Positions 12,211 through 20,960 of a stretch of DNA of 64,000 bases are shown here, piece by piece. The notes below the pieces were generated by a model. The model was not told the DNA's origin. It searched no databases and saw only the letters and a list, made by a program, of their open reading frames with translations. The stretch lies in NCBI GenBank assembly GCA_026874595.1, contig CM049318.1:56210250-56274249 (forward strand). The letters run 5' to 3'. The stretch comes from Sipunculus nudus (Eukaryota; Annelida; Sipuncula; Golfingiida; Sipunculidae). A program made the translations under genes and the position numbers. The stretch's first letter is position 1, and each line of letters starts with the position of its first letter.

Positions 12211-12319
12211 ACCCTTCCAGAACCCACATGCCTTGGTTGATTCCGGTGATGTTAACAGCAGCAATGGCCTGCTTGATTCTGTTTTTATCGCCTGCAATTT
12301 TGTGTTTACGACGAAAGAA
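12211..12319 (+). CDS. Transmembrane exon of CTLD gene copy 1
   Basis: Acceptor TCTCTTTACCAG and donor GTAAGC flank 109 bases. The translation has a roughly 24-residue hydrophobic stretch (WLIPVMLTAAMACLILFL, then SPAILCL) ending in the basic stop-transfer run RRKK. The extracellular-N, cytoplasmic-C orientation follows the positive-inside rule and the upstream signal peptide. It splits after base 2 of the last Lys codon, exactly like the transmembrane exon of copy 2 (56713-56803), which also ends in RRKK. Confidence 0.75.
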
Positions 12320-12466
12320 GTAAGCATACAGTGACGGGCTTAATATTTCGAGTAAAACAGTTATATAAAATTGAAAGTTAACTTATCAGATGAAACTTAC
12401 AAGTTATTATCAGATAAGATATTTCAGAAATATGTAGTGATAAAACTGTGCAATTTACATATCCAG

Positions 12467-12580
12467 GAAAATGAAAGATCGGAAAAACATGAACCAAGGT
12501 ACGAAGAAGCAAGACCAGCAAAGGTCGGAAGGCGAATCAATCTCTACCAGTACACAAGATGCAAGCAGTGACGCACCCAG
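12467..12580 (+). CDS. Cytoplasmic-tail exon 1, CTLD copy 1
   Basis: Acceptor ACATATCCAG; 114 bases, entering with one base and leaving after two. It encodes KMKDRKNMNQGTKKQDQQ, then an acidic Ser/Thr segment. The donor (AGGTTGTC) is weak. Without splicing the frame runs on to a TAA at 12678-12680, so an alternative terminal exon is possible. Highly charged, no recognised signalling motif. Confidence 0.5.
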
Positions 12581-12691
12581 GTTGTCGCAAGGGACTTTTC
12601 ACCCAGAAAACCGAAAATCTACATCTAATCGCTTGATTTCACATCTGATAACATTTTTAGTAAATACGATACAAGATTAAAATTCATAATC

Positions 12692-12860
12692 AGGGGCGGA
12701 TCCAGAATTTTAGAAAGGGGAGGGTCACGCCCAGGAAGACTGAAGGAAAACCTTACATAAAGTCCTCTGGTCCAGGAAGGATGGGGTCAAGGTAACAAAA
12801 TTTGGTTTGAAATCCAAGATGTTTCGGCTCCAAGAAAAGGGGGACCCCCTTAACCCACTT
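12692..12860. mobile_element. GCGGATCC-ended element fragment (hAT-like)
   Basis: It begins CAGGGGCGGATCCAGAATTTT, the same terminus as the elements at 41112-41228 and 44947-45618. A matching inverted end is not found, so one end is missing. Family assignment rests on the terminal motif only. It lies in a tail intron. Confidence 0.45.
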
Positions 12861-12869
12861 ATAATATAG

Positions 12870-13510
12870 TATTATTAGCGAACCTGTGAGCTTATGCGAT
12901 GGCATTGCGTCGTCCGTCCGCCGTCCACAATCGTTCGTACGTTAACCTATGCTATCTCAGAAACCGTCAGAGCTAGCAGCTCCAAATTGCATGTAAATAT
13001 CAGCCATATGTCAAACGTTATCGGATTGAGCTTATTTTGTGGGTATCTGCATTTACTTTGATTGTATAGGAAAAACACCTTAAAATACTCTTCTCCAAAA
13101 CCGTCCAGCCGAATTGTCCGATGTTGCACAGAAGTAACCCCAGAAACAATCTCAAGTTTGTTCGAATGGTTCCAGTTCGTTGATTTTTGGCAGAGTTTAA
13201 CTTAGTTATCTGTCCAAAAAAGGATACTAAAATGTCAGTCTCAGAAACGGCTGAAGCTATCATCACCAAATTTTTTGCCAATCATGGTCACCTGAGTCAT
13301 ATCATAATTGAGGTTTTGGTGGCGCCGCCTGCATCGGCTTTTTTTTTGTACGGGGGTTATCAATGCCTGTATCATATTGAGAGCTACAAAAAAACATTTT
13401 CTCTGAAACCATATGGCCAAATTGTTTATTATCGCACAGAAATGATCCTAATGGTCATGATCAAATGGTCTCTGTTCAGTGACTTTTGGCTAAGTAATGG
13501 GAAACTGAAT
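12870..13510 (+). repeat. CCGTCCGTCC-headed dispersed repeat
   Basis: A head with CGTCGTCCGTCCGCCGTCC is followed by internally repetitive phrases (TCTCAGAAACSGYY, GCCGAATTGTCC / GCCAAATTGTTT, CTGTTCAGTGACTTTTGGC-like). The layout matches the repeats at 43861 and 62300: a short CCGTCC head, then diverged tandem units. The open frame over 13187-13540 is inside it. Confidence 0.5.
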
Positions 13511-14039
13511 TTAAAAGCTTTAAAAAAAGGAGATTCATGATTTAAATTAGTCATCCTACCAGACAAGGTTTATAATCACAGGTACTTATAGCTCTCTGAG
13601 GCTATTTTAAGTCGGTTGCACATGGATTATAAATAATTTGTATCCAATCTCAACTAAATTCAAGATTTCGCCATCAGTGAGATGTATCTAAATTATAGTT
13701 TTGCATTCACTCTGCATCTGTAATAATATCCCTATCTTCTTTTTATTAAAAGTCAGCCGCAAAGCAGTTTGAATTGGGAAAATGTATTTCAAGTAGGGAC
13801 CACTTTTGTGTACTGATGGCAGCACCTATCATTGGCAGATTGCCAAGATTTGCCAGTGCCTGGATGTTTGCCATTTGCCAAAGTTAAGCCAGCTCTATAA
13901 ATAACTTTATCACAGTGCCAGGATTGGAAGAGGCTTATGTGCTGCAGTCTGAATACTATAACAGCTTGGTGTGGTGTTTTCATGGTAAGTCTGTTGTTTC
14001 ATTTTAAACAAGTTAATGCAAGACTGTTTAATTCAAAGT

Positions 14040-15105
14040 TATTTCAAGTAGGGACCTTGACATTTGGCATGTTCATCCATCTTGAATAGTTTTCTAATAA
14101 ACTAGACAGGTGGTGCCACCTACTTTTGTTTTTGTCAAATAAATAAATGCCATTTTCTCTTGGGTGATTTGCAGTCTTGGCCTGATATTTTGTACATTCA
14201 TAGATTTGACTCCTCCCTCCCGTACCGAAGACTGGTGGCGCCATCTACAATCGTTTTCCCATTGCGTCTATTCGTACATGTGCTTTAGGTGAAAATTGCT
14301 AATATCTCAGGAGTGGGTCAAGGTGTTGGTCTGAAATTTGACATGTTCATCCATCTTGGGAAGTTTTCTTGTAAACCAGTCAGGAGGCATCACTTACCTT
14401 TCTGGTATCGTTTATTAAATTAATGCCCTTATTTCAGGAATGATTTGTAGTAATGGCCCAAGGTTGTCTATATTTATAGATTTTGGACTCCTCAATGCTG
14501 GGTTTAAGACTGGTGGCGCCATCTACAATAATTTTCCTGTGGCGTCCATCTGTACATGTTCTTTGGGTAAAAATTGTCCATATCTCAGGAGTGGATCAAG
14601 GTATTGTTCTGAAATTTGGCATGTTCATCCATCTTGGAAAGTTTTTACGTAAACCAGAAAGGTGGAGTCTCTGCCTTCAGGTTTTCTTAGAATAAATTAA
14701 TGCCCTTTTTTCAGAAGTGATTTGCAGTATTGGCCTGCAATTGTGTAAATCCATAGATTTTAATCTCCTCCGTCTTGTACTCAAGACTTGTGGCACCATC
14801 TGCAATAGTTTTCCTGTGGCATCCATCTTTTCATGTGCTTTGGGTGAAAATTGCTCCTATCTCAGCAATAGGATAAGGTTTTGTTCTGTAATTTTGCACG
14901 TACATCTATCCTGGAAAGCCGCGTAAGCCAGATGGATGGCGCCACCTAGCTACTGTTTTCAAAGAATAAATAAATGCCCTTTTCTATGGAATGATTTGCA
15001 GTATTGGCCTGAAATTGTGCATATCCAAAAATCTTGGAATCCTCCCTCTTGTACTCAAGACTGCTGGCGCCTTCATCTATTCGTACATGTGTTTTAGGTG
15101 TAGGC
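14040..15105 (+). repeat. Tandem repeat, unit about 275 bp, about four copies
   Basis: The landmark CATGTTCATCCATCTTG recurs near 14069, 14344, 14620 and, diverged, 14896. GATTTGCAG recurs near 14167, 14443, 14718 and 14992. Spacing is 274-276 bases. It also carries a conserved TGGTGGCGCCATCTACAA phrase. It lies inside the intron between tail exons 12580 and 15214. Several open frames of about 70 residues there (14440-14926) are the repeat read in one frame, not genes. Confidence 0.85.
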
Positions 15106-15213
15106 CTTGTGTTTTGTATTTGAGATTTGTATGTATGTTCAAATATGTATTTTGTTATTATGAATGTGCTAAGACATTCATACCATTAAGATCTGTGCAA
15201 TGTTCATATCCAG

Positions 15214-15324
15214 GCAACCGCCTAGGTCAGACAACTCGGCACCAGTCAAAGATGAAGAGAAACCACTGCTCCCCAAGGAATTCGAACTTTCTGGTAAAAA
15301 GGCCACAGAGATCAACAAACACAG
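15214..15324 (+). CDS. Cytoplasmic-tail exon 2, CTLD copy 1
   Basis: Acceptor TTCATATCCAG; 111 bases, phase one base in, two out; donor GTTTAG. It encodes QPPRSDNSAPVKDEEKPLL, then PKEFELSGKKATEINKH. The stretch EEKPLL fits the acidic di-leucine sorting pattern [DE]xxxL[LI], known to recruit AP adaptors for endocytosis or lysosomal delivery. Copy 2 has ENMRLL in its tail. The composition (charged, Pro-containing, no stop) supports coding. Confidence 0.55.
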
Positions 15325-16358
15325 GTTTAGTCTGTTTTCTTCTCTAAGAACACCACAGAAACAGGCTTTGTTTACGTTTACATCTTTTATCTAATTAAGA
15401 TATTTTTAAATTCCAAACACAAGGAGAATATAGTTTCATGACATATATTTTGTCATATAATATTGCAGTAGTGAAACCTTTAACAATGAAGATTGATAGA
15501 TCACTTTAAGGAGTCCTATTTTCAGTCCAACTTGCAAAGAATCAAGATGTTGTTAAATTCAGTTACAAAATGTCGCAGAACGACATGTCAACAGAGCAAA
15601 AGTGTAGACAAAAGTTTTTTTTACAAGATTATCAAATATTAGCACGTTCTTATGAAAAGGAATCTCGTCAAACTTAGGCCTAGAAAAAAACTTGTTTTAC
15701 CTGAGTAAGTGAAATCTCAACCAAAAGTATTTTGGGTATAATTAAGTATTTTTACCAAAAAGGTTAAAGTATTTGAAAACTTGAATTTAAAATCACACAC
15801 TTTTAGTTATTTTTTGTATTGGCGAACATGGCATGCTTAATAAATTCCGTAGTTGCAATCCCCCCCAAAGGAATGAATAAAACAAACTTTTAATAATCAT
15901 TAATTTTACACGTTTTCTGCATATGTTAAAAATTCAATCTAGACCATCAGACGTCGCTTTTAGGGATATTTGTCAATATGTTGAATAGGATAATGATTTT
16001 CATCATTTATATATTTGTACATTTGCCAGTCATACATACCTCTCTGATCGGGGGCATTAATATTTAATAACTTTGTTGCAACGTGTCTCCTTTTCAAATT
16101 ATTTTTTCCAAGAACTTTATTCTAAATTAATTACATTTTGTTCACAGTATTCATCAAAATTGGACGACACTTATCCAGTTTTGAAATTATTTACACGATG
16201 CCGTTGATGATTGCAACAATTTTTCATATAAAAGATACAAAACGTCCACCGGACCCATCTCCGGACCCAACGGGTCCATATCCGGTCACAAAAAGTATAA
16301 TTTTCCTGATTGGAGTACAGAAGGAAATAATTGGAACATTAAATTTCCGTTGCTCCAG

Positions 16359-16490
16359 GGAAACTAGCGGTCCATGTGACACTGGTATAGTTAGGAAAAG
16401 CAAGGAAAGAAGCAATACACAAAAGACCAAGACCCCCCTGACAGATTTAAGTAATAAAACGATAGTGGGTCATGAGGGCGACATGCATGG
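16359..16490 (+). CDS. Cytoplasmic-tail exon 3, CTLD copy 1
   Basis: Acceptor GTTGCTCCAG; 132 bases, phase one in, two out; donor GTAATG. It encodes ETSGPCDTGIVRKSKERSNT, then QKTKTPLTDLSNKTIVGHEG. Its phase matches both neighbours, which supports inclusion. Rich in Lys, Ser and Thr, with no recognised domain. Confidence 0.55.
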
Positions 16491-16721
16491 GTAATGTCTT
16501 TACATGCACTACAACGAACATAAATTAAACGCTTTAACTCGGCTTCAAGTACGCTATATACTTTTATAATTTTGTTTCCAAGCTATCCTTTGTGTACGAT
16601 TACCCTCTCATCCGGTCGTATTCATTGTGAAATATTCGTGATAATTTGGATAGATGTACATCAAAACTTACATTCAGTGTCATCTAGGAGGTAATATATA
16701 TAGTACATATTTTATGTTTAG

Positions 16722-16837
16722 GGTAAAGGCAGATGCCAAGGGAACTGACACTGTAGACTACCACAAAAAAAAAATGTCATGACCGGTACTGCTGTTTCCG
16801 GTCAGAAGGATGACGGGACTCCTGGGAAACATACAAG
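16722..16837 (+). pseudogene. Cytoplasmic-tail exon 4, CTLD copy 1, frame break in A10
   Basis: The acceptor TTATGTTTAG ends at 16721 and donor GTATTA follows 16837. It opens with VKADAKGTDTVDYHKKK in the frame set by the previous exon, then reaches TGA at 16780-16782 just after a run of ten A. In the next frame it continues as VMTGTAVSGQKDDGTPGKHT to the donor with the right exit phase. The exon is 116 bases, one short of the 117 the phase pattern needs. Either a base was lost in the A run (in the genome or in sequencing), or the protein ends here. Confidence 0.45.
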
Positions 16838-16929
16838 GTATTAATTAAACTATTTAAAAAAAATATTTTTGTGACAGTGATAAATTTCGTTAACGCATTT
16901 GTTAAGACATTTGCTAACATTTTTTGCAG

Positions 16930-16981
16930 TGCCAAGATATCTCTGACGGATTGTGATATTATTATTATAAACAACCTTTAA
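16930..16981 (+). CDS. Terminal exon of CTLD gene copy 1
   Basis: Acceptor TTTTTTGCAG; 52 bases encoding (S)AKISLTDCDIIIINNL and a TAA at 16979-16981. An AATAAA follows at once, from 16982. The phase fits the previous exon. Very short and of low complexity at its end, so support is moderate. Confidence 0.4.
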
Positions 16982-16987
16982 AATAAA
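16982..16987 (+). terminator. Poly(A) signal AATAAA of CTLD copy 1
   Basis: AATAAA directly after the last stop codon, in the expected orientation. In an AT-rich sequence such hexamers are common by chance, and the 3' untranslated region would be unusually short. Confidence 0.35.
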
Positions 16988-17279
16988 AGATTATCAACAG
17001 TTAAGAAATAAACTATACGAAAAGAGGGGAAGACTTAGGGGAAGAAAATAAGCTACAGCTTATGTAATTAAGGATTACAATTTTGGATATATGGCCAAAA
17101 AATATGTTTGTGGAGGATCGAGTGCAATGCCCCCTAGCAGCCATATCACGAAAATGAAAAATTATTTTCGGGATAATAATGTAAGACCTATAATGTACAA
17201 GTTTCAAAAGGATTGCTGCAAAACTGTTCCCGTATAATTCTATATGTAAGACGCAAAAATCAGCAAGCAATAGAACTAA

Positions 17280-17940
17280 GAACAGTATCTAAATAACCAA
17301 TGCATTGATCGCCGTGAATATTTGCATGCTCATTGACCATGGAATGTTTCATGAGTTCCTGTGGACTGGTGGCCCGACCTGGATTTAATCAAACGTTTAC
17401 GCACTTTTACTCTATTTTTGAGACCTTTAAAGATGTGGTCATCTGTTAACAGGACACAAATCGTAACCATTGAACCTAGAAACTTCTAAGTTGACATCCA
17501 GAGAGGTCAATCAAATATCTTCATGAGAAACCTGAAACTAGGTCTCTATTACCCATGAGTTATCGGGCTTAGAACATTCCCCCCCCCCAAGAATAATTAA
17601 AGATTTAATACAAAAGTTTCAGTATCTGAATAACTAATGCATTGAACGCCAAACGGGATGCGCCAACTTGTTTTTTTTTTATTTGTTCGCATGTTTTCTC
17701 TATTTTTTTAAACCCACAAAGATGTGGTCATCTGTTAATCTCTGATTTCCGAGTGTCCAATGTTCTCCATGCGTCCTCTAGGCGCCGTTTTTTTCGACGC
17801 GAGGGAAATCCCGCTTGTTCATGAGTCTCAAACACTCCTCAGGGTCGGGTGTCTCATTTGTCATGTTTCTTTCTTGTCGCTGCTCTGGATCGGAGCTAAC
17901 AAACATCGATGTAAATATTCCCTAGCTGGCTGCAAAAAGT
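17280..17940 (+). repeat. Two diverged direct copies, about 345 bp apart
   Basis: Phrases AATAACYAATGCATTGA, ACTCTATTTTT and AAAGATGTGGTCATCTGTTAA occur near 17291 and 17442, and again, in the same order, near 17630 and 17718. This is a diverged direct duplication with no convincing coding content. Confidence 0.55.
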
Positions 17941-19055
17941 AATTATCGATGCTTAGAATAATATATCCATGTTTAACAAGGAGGTCAAGCTTCACTTCGG
18001 TCCTAGTGGCATTGTGTTGCTGGGGATAAAATCATCTCCAAGAGACGTGTATCCCTGCCAGGGATACTCTACTCCAGTCCATTGACCTTAGTCGTGTTAA
18101 GAATTTGTACTATTCGTATGGAATCTTTAAGAATTATATGGAACGTCAGTTAATGGAACACTGGATTTGATGAATTTTGTGTTTTAACACTAGTGTTTTA
18201 TTTAAATGATCGATATAAATCTTTAAAAAGTAATCTTAAACACAAAAATCAGGTTGATATATGGGCTCATTGTCCCATTGTAAAGTACATAACTGCTTAA
18301 CAACAAATCACTCTTTCCATTAGTTTCGTGTCAGGTATGATCAAGCTATAGATATATGCGAGTATGCTCTCTCTTTGGCATTCTTTGTTTATTTTCTCTC
18401 TCCAGCAAGGATCTTTCCTTTTCTCTGTTTCCAGAGACATTTGATTTCCTATATATTTCACACGCTCCCACTCATTTCTCTCTTACTTAAGCAGGAATCC
18501 ATAACTCTCTCCCACATTCTCTGTCATTTCTCTCTCATAAAATGCATTTAGTATTGTATTTGTATTGTATATGTGTGTTCACATTTTTGCACATATATGC
18601 ATACATCTGATACATGTAAGTGTGTATTCATATGTTCGTATAAGTATTAATATGTAGACCAACTTGTAAGAAGTTCATCAGTGCTCATAGCATGTTTGTT
18701 TTGCTTAAGCACTTAGTTTCAACATTTCCTGGCAAAGAATGTGCTCTTATTAATGGTAAAATTCGTCCTGACTAGAAATAAGATATTGTGGTCCGATATC
18801 TTAAGGACTGTGGTCAGAGATCGTAAGGATTTATTTCAGAGATGGCAGTAAGTTGAAGACTGCGTGTTATATATATATATATATATATTCTCATAAAACA
18901 GCATCACTCCGGACAACATGCTGGACTTCAAATGCACTTATAACCTAAACATAATCATTACATAACCTTAATCACAAGTAGATATTAAACATTGCCCGTC
19001 ATATCCAAGTATAATTATAAAACTGACAGACTCAACCTGTCACATTAACCCCCTT
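17940..19055. other. Non-coding stretch, nothing recognised
   Basis: An AT-rich stretch holding a pyrimidine-rich segment (18370-18540) and a short (AT)n run at 18868-18888. No open frame, splice chain, RNA gene or mobile element could be supported. Confidence 0.5.
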
Positions 19056-19059
19056 ACTA

Positions 19060-19520
19060 CAAAATGTAATTCCGACATTTCGTGTAAAACATCTTGAGAT
19101 GATATGGCTCAAGACCTATATAATATATAAACTTTAATTATTTCACACGGATTGTACAACTAGTTATAATAACTTATACAAGGCACTCTCCTTGGCTCGG
19201 ATGTTGGCGCTCTTTAGTCAGTAAGGGTGGAGGAAACCGGAGGGCCCGGATAAAACCACAGACCTTGAACGGGCAACTACAACCCACTCTCATAGCCACT
19301 CCGAGAATCGAACCCGGGTGGCCAGCGGAGAAGGTCGAGCGTTTAACAACTCAGTTGTCCAGGTCCTATAGGAACCACCAAAATGTCATCCCGACATTTC
19401 GTGAAAAATATCGTGAAACGATAAGGCGCAATGCCTGTATGAACCAAGAAAAATGTCATCCCGACATTTCGTGTATACCATCTTGAGAGGACAAGGTTTA
19501 AGACCTACAAGAACCACTGC
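19060..19520. repeat. Palindromic minisatellite (about 70-bp unit) interrupted by a SINE
   Basis: AAATGTCATCCCGACATTT, a 7-bp stem with a 5-base loop, occurs at 19381-19399 and 19451-19469. A diverged version (ATGTAATTCCGACAT) is at 19063-19079. Each is followed by CGTG...ATC(T)TGA and a TTYAAGACCTA-type phrase. Units two and three are exactly 70 bases apart. Unit one is separated from them by a tRNA-like SINE, which appears to have inserted into the array. Confidence 0.6.
19180..19375 (-). mobile_element. tRNA-derived SINE
   Basis: On the - strand the stretch reads a tRNA-like head with the B-box GGTTCGATTC (complement of 19306-19316, where the + strand shows GAATCGAACCC), followed by a CCGGTTTCCTCCACCC-type segment often seen in metazoan SINE bodies. 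RNA polymerase III promoter elements would lie inside it. The acceptor stem cannot be completed, so it is not called a tRNA gene. Confidence 0.5.
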
Positions 19521-20360
19521 AACATTTGTAACAAATACTGACTAACAAAACCCAATATCGGAATACGAACCGATACCCCCAAACGGAATATTATTATGAC
19601 TAATACTAGCTGTACTTACTACACCCCTGCAAACAAGTTTATCAAACCTAAACTCAATAAAGTTACTGCACCGATTATCCTGAAATCCCCCATACAGTAA
19701 CACTAAAATAAAGGAAAATTATAACGGGATCGGAGATCTGGTGATAGCATACAAATAATATAAAGAAATTCCTTTTAAAAACTGCGCTGCTTCCATGTTG
19801 AAGGTCTGACATACCTGCGTTTATTCACCTTGTGTCTCCATCTCATTTATTATTTCACCGCTACGCCTAGTGATCGGGGAGGAACTTGTTAAGTGTTAAC
19901 TTGTGTTGTAATAGGACGAGGTACCGTACGTAACTCCTCCGACTCTACTTCTCATGATGCCATGCTTGGGTGAAGTGCCACGTCTCTTACCTTAGGCAAC
20001 CAGAATTTGCGATCTTGGTCTGAGATTCTTTCCCAGAGAAAGACAAATGTCCTATTTGCGAAGGCAGGATTCGATTCAGAGTTTTCTGTGGTCCTTCCTT
20101 GTCCTATGTTTCAAATTCATAAAGAGGGATATCTGGATTTTACTGTGACACCGCAATATGTACAAGTTTCTGTCATTTATCTGCCAATTTCTGTTTACCT
20201 TTGAAGTCTACGTTTCTTATAAGTATAAAAATTCCCCTCTGCGTACAGACCATAGGGGAAACAAATAATTTCCTTAAAATGATTACATTCCCGTGGCTTT
20301 CCATGATTCCTTCGAAACATAAGGTAGAACGGGGAAATTTAGTGCAGCTGTGTGCACGAA

Positions 20361-20960
20361 TTAGAGGTGCAATATATTTATTTCCAATCGGCTATTTGAT
20401 GGTTCAAGGATAACGATCATATCCAGGAATGTTTTGTTAATTCGTTCACATTCACCATTTCCACTTGGTGGTAGGGTGAGGTTCTCGACTTTGTAATACA
20501 AGCCACCTCGCATAGATGTTTGATGGTGGAACCTGACAACCACATATTGCAGATTTCAGGCACATCGATCGAATTACCAGTATTCATTTGCTATTTCTCG
20601 CTGGCGATATAAAAAACCGTCTCGTACAGACATTTTCTTCAATTCTTTATACAAGATACGCAGGTCCTTTGAATCTGACTCTTTCACGTAGAATACCTCT
20701 TCCAGTTACCATTAAAGGAAGTGGACGATTTAACTCTGAACCTGCTTAATTCATTTAATGCATCCACAAACATCGTATACAAGGATTTCATACGCACTTA
20801 TTATCACAGTCAGTCCAAATCTTAAGGTCAAACGAGTAAGAAAAGGCCAATAGGCGCTGCCATGTTGCTTTTGACAGCCCAGACGCTGCCGACGTAACTG
20901 GAACCCTACTGTAGCAGCACAGAGTTTGCCCTCAGATTTGTAATCTCCAGCAGGAAGGCT
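20361..20960 (-). pseudogene. Gypsy-type LTR retrotransposon pol fragment, broken
   Basis: Reading the - strand from high to low coordinates, LYKELKKMSVRDG-LYRQREIAN-type residues (about 20690-20600) match the N-terminal zinc-binding region of Gypsy integrases. GNGECERINKTFLDMI (about 20460-20410) matches the end of the integrase core. Stop codons and an internal deletion separate the two, so most of the catalytic core is missing. The part above 20760 may derive from the RNase H region, but that is uncertain. No LTRs are seen next to it. Confidence 0.6.

Larger units (their letters stand above)
6114..16981 (+). pseudogene. CTLD transmembrane receptor, copy 1 (broken)
   Basis: A multi-exon gene for a type I membrane protein with C-type lectin-like domains. 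Exons in order: signal peptide 6114-6165; CTLD1 first half 8641-8860; CTLD1 second half 9558-9689; CTLD2 first half 9959-10225; two 39-nt linkers 10542-10580 and 11189-11227; transmembrane 12211-12319; tail 12467-12580, 15214-15324, 16359-16490, 16722-16837 and 16930-16981. Every extracellular junction splits a codon after base 1 and every junction from the transmembrane exon on splits after base 2, so the chain is self-consistent. The family binds carbohydrate or protein ligands at the cell surface; calcium-binding EPN/QPD and WND motifs are not seen, so sugar binding is doubtful. Lesions: TAA at 8712, one extra base in 8641-8860, TGA at 10183, and a frame break in A10 near 16765. The second half of CTLD2, present in copy 2 on the other strand, was not found. 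Assembly error could explain some lesions; four together suggest a pseudogene. Confidence 0.7.

Noticed and set aside
13187-13540. 117-residue + open frame
   Set aside because: It lies inside a CCGTCC-headed dispersed repeat and shows no domain.
16138-16358. Extension of tail exon 3 upstream (PPDPSPDPTGP-containing frame)
   Set aside because: The frame is open, but a good acceptor at 16358 and phase agreement with the previous exon place the start at 16359. The upstream part has no matching acceptor in the needed phase.
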